Assembly (NCBI GenBank): GCA_964625775.1
Contig: CAZVEH010000002.1
Location: forward strand, 20,928 to 84,927
From: GCA-2786165 sp964625775
GTDB taxonomy: Bacteria > Pseudomonadota > Gammaproteobacteria > Legionellales > Legionellaceae
Direction of reading: 5' to 3'
DNA: 64,000 nucleotides
In this document: piece after piece, positions 44,294-53,349 of the stretch
How positions within the stretch are numbered: position 1 is the first letter of the stretch
Layout: every line of letters starts with the position of its first letter
Notes under the pieces: model-generated
Databases searched by the model: none
What the model was told of the DNA's origin: nothing
What the model saw: the letters and a program-made list of their open reading frames with translations, nothing else
Made by a program: the position numbers and the translations under genes

Positions 44294-47200
44294 CTAACAA
44301 GAATTAAGAGTTTTTCTTAAAACTTCCTCTGAGAATTCTGCTGTTAAAGCGTTGTTATAAATACTGATGCGACTGCTTGCTTTAGGTTTTAAGTAGAAAA
44401 TACCTATCCCTTTGGGATGTTGTGTAGATGCATAGTTATCAGCTAGCTTTTCAATAAAAGCATCTCGTGTCTCGGTTTTTTCTATGCGTGTTGAAACAGC
44501 ATCCGCTTTATCATGCCAACTACTGATAGCTTGTCCAAAAAAACCATTACGTTTGAAGCTATTATGACTAACATTTTTTACAATTAGATTGTTGGCGTCA
44601 CAGAATTTTTTTAGCAAAATAAGAAACAGAGCTTTCATTGTGGCAGATATAGGAGCGGAGTATAGAAATAATTGATTTATAATGGCTGCACCTGTTTTTT
44701 CTGTGGGGACTCCATTTTTAGCAATAGCAGCAATAAAATATTGAGCATCCTGTGTTGCACGTTCCTCTAGGGTTACCGTGTCTTTTTGAGTCTCTGTGCT
44801 GTTATCAAGAATACTAAACAATGCCCCGTAATAACCATCTGTAGAGTAAGATTCAAGTGCATCCTCTGCGCCGGATAATAGCTTTGATAGTATGGTTTCG
44901 TCGGCATTATCGAGATCACGGCAGTGAAACAAACGGGCACTGATATGGTTTGAAGTAGCGGGGATTTCATCAGGGGATCCAAGTTGTTTCAAATTTTCCA
45001 TGCGTTTTTTGGTTAATTGTGTATCGGCAAATTTGATGAGATACGCTAACACTTTCGCAGCACCGCCTACTACAGGAATAGTGTTACTGGCAATGTTAAG
45101 GATGATGGATGCGGCATTAGCATGATTGGAAGGTGTTAAAGGAATGACGCCTATTGAGGTGGCAAAGGCGATATGATGCATTTCAATCAGTGTTTGCTTG
45201 AACTGCTTCATGTAAGTGTTTTGTTCGGGAGAATAAGGATTTGGTTGGCCGCCGTTCTGGGGTTGTTGGTTTGCATTTTGATTGGTTAGACTTAATAACA
45301 GTGCCTTTATATTTTCTATCGAAGCATATTGGTCTTTCAGCATGTCTTCAAGGCGCTTTAAATTTTCATTTATATTGCTGTTTTGTTGAAGTCTTAGCTT
45401 TTGTTCATACAAAGTTTTGAAGTCTGGTAATGGAGTAGGGCTGGGCAACGAAACAGATTGATTAAGGTTGTTTAATACTCCGGGTAATTGTTCAGAACAA
45501 GATGCGGTCGCTTGAATAAGCTGTGTTTGAAAATCATTAATTTGGGTAGCAAAACGCTGTAATTGTTCGGCTGTGCCTGATAATGTAAAAACGCTACTAG
45601 TTGTATTGGCTTGTTTATCTTTGATAACGAGTGTAAATGTATCATCCTTTATAAGGACAGTACTGGCATGCAGCCATGTAGATATTACAAAAAAACGTTG
45701 AACAGTAGTATTGGTGAGTAATTCCGGAAGCATAGCATATGCAATAGGCGGAGTTTTAAATAGCGCTATGCATATATCTTGTGTGACTTTAATATCAGTT
45801 TCTGATGTATCATCCATTTTTTGGAGTAAAATTTTCAAAATTTCAACATTATGAAATGTTGGTATAATTTTTTTTATGGCAGCTACAGCGTCTCTACGAA
45901 CATATTTATTAGCACTTTTCAATTTAATTGATAATGTGCTTAATCCGTCTTCATTACACTCACCTAAGGAGTACAATATCTTTGTTACAGCAATTTGAAC
46001 AGATTCGTTATTGTCACTTCTTTGTAATAATCGAAGTTCACTTAAAGTAGCATCATCTTTTACTTCGATCAGGCCTAGTGTTTTAATGGTTCTTTTGCGA
46101 ATTTCTGGGTTTGTACTTTTTAATAAAGGTCGCAATACGCTGCAAAATGTTTCCTTATTGCCGGGTCCTAGTGTATGTAGTGTTTTAACAGTAGCAATTT
46201 GAATGTTTTCGTCGCTATCCTTGAGCAGTAATTGAAGTGCGCGCAAGGTGGTATTATCTTCTACTCCTACTTCGTTTTGTTCAATTACCTTAAGGGCTGT
46301 TAGGCAAATATTTTTATCACTACTCTTTAATAGTGGTCGTAACAAGTCAAGCAATTGTTGATTACTGAGTCTCAGTTGATATATTGCTTTAACAGCCGCC
46401 GCTCGAACATTATTGTTGCTACTTTGCAGCGATGCTTTAAGTTCTGTCAAAGTGGGTTCTTTGTTAGCTTCAGCTTGACCTATTAAGTTTGATTTATACT
46501 CAGAAGAAAGCCTGCTAGAGCGGACTGCCTCCAAAATATTTTCGTTTTGCTCTCCGAGTTGGATTAGTACCGCAGCTACTCTAGCTGGCGTATGTGGGCA
46601 ATAGGAAGACTGCTTGGCATCTTTTAGATATATTTGAAGCGCACTCAATGTTTCTTCATCATTGGAACCTATTTCACCTAAAGCCTGCGCTGCAAATGTA
46701 CGGTTAGCGCCGTCGTAAGAAACCTCTTTATTTTTTACCACGTTTCGAAGGGCGCTTAATGTGGCTTCATCGTTAGCTCTAAGTTTGCCTAGTGCTATTG
46801 CTGCATCTTTACGAGTATTTTGTTCGACTGACTCTGAAAACATGCGGGATGTCACATCCGTGCCTCTGGGAATTGCTTTGTATTCTAAGAGTTTTCTCAA
46901 TCTACTAAGTATGTGTTCATCTTTAATTCCGGCATCTCTTAGCGTATCTATTGTCTCTTTACAAATGCTGTTATCTCTATGAATTACGTGCTCTCTTAAC
47001 GTATGAAGTTGTGACGCCCAAAGAGGTATTTGAGAGAGTAGGGTAGATATAGTTAAGGGCTCAATCTCAGGTAGTTCAAATATTTTTCTGTCGTGCTGAT
47101 ATTGTTTTTTCTGTTGATTGTATAATTGGTATACTGCATCATCGTTTTTGTCTAAAGAATCATCTAATGCTGACACTAATTCTTCAATTTGACGAAGGCT

Positions 47201-49033
47201 ATCCCAAGCTGTGATATTAAATATTTTATCTTTCAAAATACTTAGTATTTGGGGTAATACCAAATTCGCGGTTTTAATGCGGTAGGTATAATGCATCAGC
47301 AGCCCTTCTTTCAATATTTCATGATAGCTCTGTAGAGTCTTAGACTGAGGGCTCATGCCTATAACAACTGAAATTTCATCATCCACTGTCGTGGACTCAG
47401 AAAATATATCCCAAAAATAATTCGCGCCCAACGTGTACTGTGGAGTTGCTAAGAGTCCCGCTAAAAAACGCCAGATAATGGCATACCTTGGATTATTTTT
47501 TTTGGTTTGAATGAAGCACACTAAATCTTGAATAGTTTGGCGACGCTTTATTTCTTCGTCAATGTCAGTTGTTGAAATAGCGGACAGTTGTTGTGCTATA
47601 TGCAGTGCCGCGAAATATTCTTGATAGGTCAAATGAATAAAATAATGCTTGTGGTATTCACCTTTTTTTATTGGAGTAGCTGATTTACGCAGCATGCCAA
47701 ATTGTGCAGTAATACGATGTAATAGAGGATTATCTTTTGGAAAATGTTTTTGTAATAGAGTATCACTTAAGGACTGAATTTCATTCCGAACAAATCCATC
47801 ATAAGCCAATTTAGCTAGTATTTGGAGTTCATCTTTACAGCGGTCAAGCTCTGTTTCTTCTAAGATTGTTGCAGGGTTGATACCATCTCTTTTTTCTTTA
47901 GCTGTTAGCTTGAAGTTTTTATCATAACGTCTGGCTAAGCAGACTACCACTCGTTGATATAGCATGGTCATAGAAGTTATGGGACTTTGCTCTTCTTGCC
48001 AGGTCAAACATATTGCAGAGATATTCACTGGTATCTGCGCAAGTCCCAGCATTTCAGGATTGCAATTGAGCTGGGTTAACAATGTCTGTCCCAATTGTGG
48101 TTGTGCTATTTCATTGAAGTAATTGAGAACATATCGTTTTACTTCATCTTGCGTTAACCCAAGAAGTTCGAGTCTTTGCAGCTTGCTTGGGTTGTTCCTT
48201 GGGAGCAAAGACGCAGGAATGACCTTAGGACGAGCGGTTAAAATACCATTAGGGAAGGTCATGGCTGTGTCGATTAACGATGTCAGAGCTGAGTCACTTC
48301 CATACATTGAATGCACCTCATCATAGCCATCTAGCAACAATAGAATTTGTTTTGGATGTCTTGTTAAGCACATACGAATATTTTCAAACGTAAATGGCGG
48401 TGTTGTAGTGGTGTCTAAGCTATGGGAAATAAGCCACGCAAGTCGACCGATACCCGAGCTATCTGGGATATTGTTCCAAAAATTCTCTTGACCAACCAAA
48501 TTAAGCTTAGCTCGAAACACAAATTCAAAGCGATTATTCCATATAGCTTCACCTAGCCCCCAGCGATGGCTAATATATTGTAATAATGTGGTTTTCCCAG
48601 TACCTGCTCGACCTACGATAAATGCCCAATTTGTTTCCTCACGGGTTATCATTGCATTTTTGTCAAATACCGCATCAATACCACGTGTTTTTCCTTCGTT
48701 TAATAAAGATTGATATATTTCTTCACGATTAAGCGTTGTTGCAGCAGAGGATCTCCCGGAAATCCAAGCTTGTTCTTGTTCTTTGTGTTTTATTTGCTCA
48801 ATTAATGCTAAATTAACAAAACAATGCTCCAGTGAAAGCGTTGGTATTAAGTTGTCTGTAGACTCGGTATCTTCTGCAGACGGAGTGTCCTCGATTAACT
48901 TGGGTAGATTACCATCATTTTTGTAGTGTTGGTGTAAAGCTGTGGTGAAGTTTTCCCAGCCAAAGGCGGTTAACATCCAATCAGCGGTTGCTTTTCTCCA
49001 GGAGCGCGTTTTATCGATGTGTTTGGATTGCAT
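44294..49033 (-). CDS. second NACHT-HEAT STAND NTPase, paralogue of the convergent gene
   Basis: The 1579-residue product is homologous to the convergent NACHT gene along its length: AFGWENFTTALHQHYK and LSLEHCFVNLALIEQI near the N-terminus, Walker A GRAGTGKTT (141-149), Walker B LLLLDGYDEV, HEAT-like repeats that are clearly diverged (about 690-1080), and a C-terminal region with YMKQFKQTLIEMHHIAFA, EERATQDAQYFIAAI and LFLYSAPISATM. Its long HEAT section contrasts with the near-identical repeats of the partner. It ends 134 bases from the end of the other gene. Convergent paralogues of this kind could be paired sensors with different specificity or independent duplicates. No effector domain such as nuclease or TIR is obvious at either end. 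Confidence 0.93.
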   Translation of the reverse strand: MQSKHIDKTRSWRKATADWMLTAFGWENFTTALHQHYKNDGNLPKLIEDTPSAEDTESTDNLIPTLSLEHCFVNLALIEQIKHKEQEQAWISGRSSAATTLNREEIYQSLLNEGKTRGIDAVFDKNAMITREETNWAFIVGRAGTGKTTLLQYISHRWGLGEAIWNNRFEFVFRAKLNLVGQENFWNNIPDSSGIGRLAWLISHSLDTTTTPPFTFENIRMCLTRHPKQILLLLDGYDEVHSMYGSDSALTSLIDTAMTFPNGILTARPKVIPASLLPRNNPSKLQRLELLGLTQDEVKRYVLNYFNEIAQPQLGQTLLTQLNCNPEMLGLAQIPVNISAICLTWQEEQSPITSMTMLYQRVVVCLARRYDKNFKLTAKEKRDGINPATILEETELDRCKDELQILAKLAYDGFVRNEIQSLSDTLLQKHFPKDNPLLHRITAQFGMLRKSATPIKKGEYHKHYFIHLTYQEYFAALHIAQQLSAISTTDIDEEIKRRQTIQDLVCFIQTKKNNPRYAIIWRFLAGLLATPQYTLGANYFWDIFSESTTVDDEISVVIGMSPQSKTLQSYHEILKEGLLMHYTYRIKTANLVLPQILSILKDKIFNITAWDSLRQIEELVSALDDSLDKNDDAVYQLYNQQKKQYQHDRKIFELPEIEPLTISTLLSQIPLWASQLHTLREHVIHRDNSICKETIDTLRDAGIKDEHILSRLRKLLEYKAIPRGTDVTSRMFSESVEQNTRKDAAIALGKLRANDEATLSALRNVVKNKEVSYDGANRTFAAQALGEIGSNDEETLSALQIYLKDAKQSSYCPHTPARVAAVLIQLGEQNENILEAVRSSRLSSEYKSNLIGQAEANKEPTLTELKASLQSSNNNVRAAAVKAIYQLRLSNQQLLDLLRPLLKSSDKNICLTALKVIEQNEVGVEDNTTLRALQLLLKDSDENIQIATVKTLHTLGPGNKETFCSVLRPLLKSTNPEIRKRTIKTLGLIEVKDDATLSELRLLQRSDNNESVQIAVTKILYSLGECNEDGLSTLSIKLKSANKYVRRDAVAAIKKIIPTFHNVEILKILLQKMDDTSETDIKVTQDICIALFKTPPIAYAMLPELLTNTTVQRFFVISTWLHASTVLIKDDTFTLVIKDKQANTTSSVFTLSGTAEQLQRFATQINDFQTQLIQATASCSEQLPGVLNNLNQSVSLPSPTPLPDFKTLYEQKLRLQQNSNINENLKRLEDMLKDQYASIENIKALLLSLTNQNANQQPQNGGQPNPYSPEQNTYMKQFKQTLIEMHHIAFATSIGVIPLTPSNHANAASIILNIASNTIPVVGGAAKVLAYLIKFADTQLTKKRMENLKQLGSPDEIPATSNHISARLFHCRDLDNADETILSKLLSGAEDALESYSTDGYYGALFSILDNSTETQKDTVTLEERATQDAQYFIAAIAKNGVPTEKTGAAIINQLFLYSAPISATMKALFLILLKKFCDANNLIVKNVSHNSFKRNGFFGQAISSWHDKADAVSTRIEKTETRDAFIEKLADNYASTQHPKGIGIFYLKPKASSRISIYNNALTAEFSEEVLRKTLNSC

Positions 49034-49147
49034 ATTGCCATCAAATCATTGCAAATTTGCCAAATAGTAGCAAAATGTGTCGCTTTTGGCCAGGGTAATT
49101 TTTACACGGTGGAGAGGGTTATTAAGCAAAATGTCTATCGTGAGCCC

Positions 49148-49852
49148 TTACAAGTCACCAATTATAATGCGTCTATTTTTTCCTACCCAGTAATTGGGCA
49201 CACATCTAAGGATGGATTTTACTTCTGTTTTTACTTTAATATTTTGATATATATAGAAAATATGAAGCCACCCATAAGATTCGTAATATACGAATGAGTA
49301 GGCTTCATTATTGATAGGAGTCAAGATCGGGTCAGAAACACTGATAATTTTCTGCATCGGGAATTCTTTAGCTTTGCCGTTTGTCCGAAACTGTATAACT
49401 AAATTTTTACCGTAAGGCATGCCGTTTAATGCGTTTTTTATCTCAGAAGGTGCACTCAACTTTGTTTGTGCGCAATGTTGAGTGCTATCGACCATACAGC
49501 AGAAGGATTTCATGAAATATTTGAACAAGTTTTCTTTGTTTATAGATTTTTTCAAATTTATAATTTTTTTATCAGCAATTTTCTGTTCATTCTCAATTAA
49601 ATAATCAAAAAAACACTCATAGGCCCGATCATAATGTTGGGTTGTTTCATTATTGCATTTGGCACATAGATTTTTTTGAAATTTCAAATGATCTGATTTT
49701 GATGATTGTATAATTTTAATGCTTCTGTCTTTATATATTTTCAACGGAGATTTTTCTAAAGGGTTATTAAACATTAATTTTTCAACAATGCTTCTTTTGA
49801 TCAGGTGTTCTTTTGTGGTTGCCTCATTCCCACACAACCAGCATTTTATCAT
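49148..49852 (-). CDS. HNH-like nuclease with CxxC zinc ligands
   Basis: The 234-residue product begins MIKCWLCGNEATTKEHLIKR and contains NLCAKCNNETTQHYDRAYE, the paired CxxC, EH and CxxCNN pattern of HNH-type zinc-binding nucleases. The C-terminal part (about 120-234) has no clear motif. It could be the nuclease effector of a defence system or a homing-type enzyme. It lies 114 bases downstream of the start of the NACHT gene on the same strand (both minus), with AAGGAAA in front of its ATG. A restriction or abortive-infection role is an inference from context. Confidence 0.8.
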   Translation of the reverse strand: MIKCWLCGNEATTKEHLIKRSIVEKLMFNNPLEKSPLKIYKDRSIKIIQSSKSDHLKFQKNLCAKCNNETTQHYDRAYECFFDYLIENEQKIADKKIINLKKSINKENLFKYFMKSFCCMVDSTQHCAQTKLSAPSEIKNALNGMPYGKNLVIQFRTNGKAKEFPMQKIISVSDPILTPINNEAYSFVYYESYGWLHIFYIYQNIKVKTEVKSILRCVPNYWVGKNRRIIIGDL

Positions 49853-49919
49853 TCTGTTTTCCTTGGGTTATATTTCAAACATCGAAATTTGAGATAGATA
49901 AAATTTGTTAAGGGTGTAT

Positions 49920-50134
49920 TTAATTATTTTGTGCAGCGCTAATCCCGGCTTTTATGCCCTCTCTAAGCGCAGTACTTCCTATTGGTGTAATCGGTGCTAT
50001 CGGATAAATTGGAACGATAACCATATTTCCCTTTATAGTTTTATACCCTTCGTTAAACCCATCGCAAAATTCGGAAGCATAAGCGGATCCAATAAAGACC
50101 ATAAGCAGGAGGGGCTTATTAAAGTTCTTTTCAT
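49920..50134 (-). pseudogene. small secreted protein, frameshifted in its signal peptide
   Basis: From the ATG at 50134, one more A in the run AAAA would give MKKNFNKPLLLMVFIGSAYA, a perfect signal peptide leading into SEFCDGFNEGYKTIKGNMVI and VPIYPIAPITPIGSTALREG, an unnamed secreted family I have seen in other bacteria. As written, the frame is broken after the first codons and only an internal ATG at 50102 remains. The tract could be phase-variable, mutated or misread. The mature part is otherwise intact to its stop at 49920. Confidence 0.65.
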
Positions 50135-50237
50135 GTAAGTGGTCGTTTAAAATACATGTATATAAAATAGACTATATTCCACACATTACAACTAAAGCTT
50201 TAATCGACTATTAATTCAACAAGTCGGGCTGAGCTCT

Positions 50238-50500
50238 CTAGATGGAGTTGGTACTAAAAAAACGGGGCAGGTCATGTAGACCGTCTAAATAGCATTTCCA
50301 AGCTTCGAGTATGTTTTTATGTGTTGTAAATTCAATGTCAATCATATTTAATGCACGAACATGTTCAAAGGAAACCCTGGCTCCTCGTTTGGCCATAAGT
50401 GATTTAAATATATTTAATTTTCTACCCATTTTTGAACTTGGATAGATAAAATTGGGCCAACAACTATGGCTAAAATAGTTAGAATTTCTACGGTTTTCAC
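50238..50500 (-). pseudogene. DUF6680-like small membrane protein, frameshifted
   Basis: From a GTG at 50500 (AGGGAG just upstream) one frame reads TVEILTILAIVVGPILSIQV and QKWVEN, then stops. The adjoining frame carries on with RKLNIFKSLMAKRGARVSFE, HVRALNMIDIEF and NILEAWKCYLDGLHDLPRFF, the conserved body of DUF6680 proteins, whose N-terminal membrane anchor is the first part. So a 1-base type shift near 50430 splits an otherwise complete gene. The next gene is also damaged, which may be real decay or sequencing error. Confidence 0.72.
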
Positions 50501-50656
50501 AGAGTTTCTCCCTGAAAATTTTATGTAAGACGATATACTGATAAACTTCTTCAAACAAGTATAATGAATATTGATTAAGCGATGATAATATGTAGTAGCT
50601 TTATCTGTGGTTGGGTATTACATAATAGTTATTTTAATATTTAATGGATTTTCAAA

Positions 50657-51739
50657 TTGAACGATATATTAGCGGATAAAGATCTGGATAAGATTTATAA
50701 ATCAATTGTTACTCATATACACCAAGCACGTGTAAGTGTTCTGAAATCGATCAATCACGAGCAAGTAACTGCCTATTGGAATATCGGTCGAAATATTGTT
50801 GAACAAGAGCAGCATGGGGAAAATCGCGCTAATTATGGCAAAGCTTTACTCGAAAAACTATCTACTCGCTTAGGCGCAGAGTTTGGGAGGGGTTTTGGTG
50901 TTACTAATCTTAAATATATGCGCCAATTTTATCTAACTTACCCAAATCGAATTGGTCACAAGGCTTGTGACGAATTCGATTCCATGCCATTTAATCCCAA
51001 TCTTAGCTGGTCTCATTATCGATTATTGATGCGGGAAACAAGGCCTAATGTACGCGGATTTTATGAAATAGAGGCATCAAAAAGTCATTGGTCTGTACCT
51101 CAATTACAAAGACAAATGAGTTCATTTTTATTTGATAGGTTAACTGCAAGCAAAAATGAAGAGGCGGTAATAAAACTAGCCAATAAAGGTCACATTGTTA
51201 CGAGTGCTGAGGATTCCTTAAAAGATCCCGTAGTACTAGAGTTTTTAGGATATAAAGAACATCATGTCTATACAGAAAATGATCTGGAAACTGCAATAAT
51301 CAACCATTTGCAAGAGTTTTTGCTTGAGATGGGGAAGGGTTTTGCCTTTATTGGTAGGCAAAAGCGTATCACGATTGAAGGTGACCATTTTTATCCAGAT
51401 TTGATTTTTTACCATACCATCTTGAAATGTTATGCAATTATTGATCTAAAAATAGATCATCTGACTCATGGTGATGTAGGACAGATGCAAATGTATGTTA
51501 ATTACTATGATCGGGAAGTAAAACAAGAAAACGATAATCCAACAATAGGGTTGTTATTGTGTGCTGAAAAAAATGATGCAGTAGTGAAGTACACGCTTCC
51601 TGAAAACAACAAACAAATATTTTCAAGAAAGTACCAACTACATTTACCAACGATAGAACAACTTCGAGAAGAGGTTAAGCGTGAGTATAAAGAGGCAACG
51701 TTATTATTAAATCGAGAAATTGAAGAAAAAGATAAGTAG
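50657..51739 (+). CDS. DUF1016 / YhcG-family PD-(D/E)xK nuclease
   Basis: The 360-residue product matches YhcG: an N-terminal helical domain (KINHEQVTAYWNIGRNIVEQ-like pattern, EFGRGFGVTNLKYMRQFYL, LSWSHYRLLM) and a C-terminal PD-(D/E)xK-type fold with YPDLIFYHTILKCYAIIDLKI, containing the catalytic Asp and Asp-x-Lys. YhcG proteins occur in restriction and defence islands and may process DNA or RNA; the natural substrate is unsettled. It is complete (typical length about 340-370). The start appears to be TTG at 50657; a short out-of-frame ATG frame overlaps it. Its place near STAND, HNH and DUF6680 genes suits a defence island. Confidence 0.88.
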   Translation: MNDILADKDLDKIYKSIVTHIHQARVSVLKSINHEQVTAYWNIGRNIVEQEQHGENRANYGKALLEKLSTRLGAEFGRGFGVTNLKYMRQFYLTYPNRIGHKACDEFDSMPFNPNLSWSHYRLLMRETRPNVRGFYEIEASKSHWSVPQLQRQMSSFLFDRLTASKNEEAVIKLANKGHIVTSAEDSLKDPVVLEFLGYKEHHVYTENDLETAIINHLQEFLLEMGKGFAFIGRQKRITIEGDHFYPDLIFYHTILKCYAIIDLKIDHLTHGDVGQMQMYVNYYDREVKQENDNPTIGLLLCAEKNDAVVKYTLPENNKQIFSRKYQLHLPTIEQLREEVKREYKEATLLLNREIEEKDK

Positions 51740-52312
51740 GGCATACAGTGTGAAGTCACAAATTGCGATCCGTCATTTTGGCATTAAGTCTGGTTAATTC
51801 TATAATCAGACCTAAGATAAAAAGTGTCCTCAATGTAGTCAACGTTAAATAATAGACATATGTTTGGAGTTTCTGGAGTATCGACAGCTATATTTGGCCT
51901 AGGGCTCCGGAACTCGTGCCCTGACGCAAAACTCAGGTAAGAAATTGTCAACGCACAATATCTAGAGATTTAAACTTTTTATACCATTACATAATCAAGC
52001 ATTGTGTCATTTGAAGGTCCTCGTTAGGAACCCCCAAAAATGCTTAGCCTAACATTAAACAGCTTTCCAGAAATGTTGTTTCAGATGCTTCTCAAGCTCC
52101 CGAATAGAATACATGTGAAAAAAATATCAGAGATTGAAGAATTAATCGTAAAAATAAGCTATATAATTCGAATTATCAGATTTAGATGTGGAGTTTGGAA
52201 AGTTAGCAAATAAATTTAATAAGTAACTTTCAAATACAACTTGAATTTTTCGCCTTTTTGTTGACTCAATAAATATTTTTTTATACCATAATGATCTTAT
52301 TTTGATCACGAA
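51740..52312. other. gene-free interval with a possible MITE half-arm
   Basis: No coding region is convincing. GGTCCTCGTTAGGAACCCCC near 52016 resembles the arm of the 39458 element at about 70 percent, and may be a decayed end. Other strings are unremarkable. Confidence 0.4.
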
Positions 52313-53260
52313 ATGATTAAAAAAGTCCAACTTTATATAGGAATGTTTATGCCAGAACCAGTTACCATGAGTGCGGGGTATTTTGTTATTACAGGAGTGC
52401 TTACTGTTGGTGGAGTTGTAACCGGCTACTTCATACGTCAGGAAGAGGAAATAAAGCGCGCAAGACGCCAAGCGCAACTGGAGCGAGCACGCCAAGAACA
52501 GCAAGAAAGAGATAGGGTTGCTCGAGAAGCAGCTAATACTATGACCATGAGGATTGGAAATGATGCTGATGCAATCATCTTTAGAATGCGCGATAAACAG
52601 CAAAACTTTTCTGAGTTAATTTCTTCATTAAATACGGTAATTGCTGGTAACCAACACTCTACTGGCGAGATTCAAGGCATTATCAATACAATGCAAGAAA
52701 ATCTAAAGGGTTTGATTGAGGCGACAGATGCTATGAGTGGTGAGCTTGCAGCTCTGCGTGATAAATTAAAAACATTAACTACAAATTTGGAAGAAACGAG
52801 TAATCAACTTGCTGAAAAAGATAGAATGATGCGAGATGCCATTAATTCACTTTCAAGCAGGACAGAAGGTTTAAGTTTTCGAACAAGTCAAAGCATTGAA
52901 GAGTTACAACAACAAGCACAAGAGATTGATCTAAATATACCTCAGAATACTGAACTAATGACTCTTAGGTCTGAATTAACAAAATACAAACAAGAAAACC
53001 AATTGCATCACCGAAGAATCGCCGAATTAACGGAAGTTAACCAACGACAATCTACAATTATTGCAAAATTGAGCCCAAGTTCTGTTAGTGGTCGATTTTC
53101 AAACGACTCTTCTCCCGCTCAACAAAATAGACCACAAAGACCGAAAGAAGGTTCTTTATTTGATCACTCAAGGAAGCCTGGTACAAATTCAGATTCTAAG
53201 AGCGCTGGTACGGTGCTGTCTTCAAGCCTTCCGACGAAGTTTGGTGGTACTCATTATTAG
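52313..53260 (+). CDS. membrane-anchored coiled-coil protein
   Basis: The 315-residue product has one membrane segment near the N-terminus (AGYFVITGVLTVGGVVTGYF, about residues 21-40) followed by a long, strongly charged coiled coil (EEEIKRARRQAQLERARQEQ, then LIEATDAMSGELAALRDKLK and LRSELTKYKQENQLHHRRIA) and a Ser/Pro-rich, disordered tail. No enzymatic domain is visible. I do not know a function. It resembles the membrane coiled-coil protein at 56121-57194 in general build, and long coiled coils of this kind are common among host-interacting proteins of Legionellales. The start may be the later ATG at 52349. Confidence 0.75.
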   Translation: MIKKVQLYIGMFMPEPVTMSAGYFVITGVLTVGGVVTGYFIRQEEEIKRARRQAQLERARQEQQERDRVAREAANTMTMRIGNDADAIIFRMRDKQQNFSELISSLNTVIAGNQHSTGEIQGIINTMQENLKGLIEATDAMSGELAALRDKLKTLTTNLEETSNQLAEKDRMMRDAINSLSSRTEGLSFRTSQSIEELQQQAQEIDLNIPQNTELMTLRSELTKYKQENQLHHRRIAELTEVNQRQSTIIAKLSPSSVSGRFSNDSSPAQQNRPQRPKEGSLFDHSRKPGTNSDSKSAGTVLSSSLPTKFGGTHY

Positions 53261-53349
53261 TCAAGTTGATTATGAGTCTTACCGCTTATCCGCCCAATTC
53301 GGCAATGAGGATTATGAAATTGCGACAACGTTCACCACTGCAGAAAACC

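Noticed and set aside
52142..52603. Minus-strand 153-residue open frame
   Set aside because: It overlaps a better-supported coiled-coil gene on the other strand and has odd composition with no ribosome-binding site or motif.
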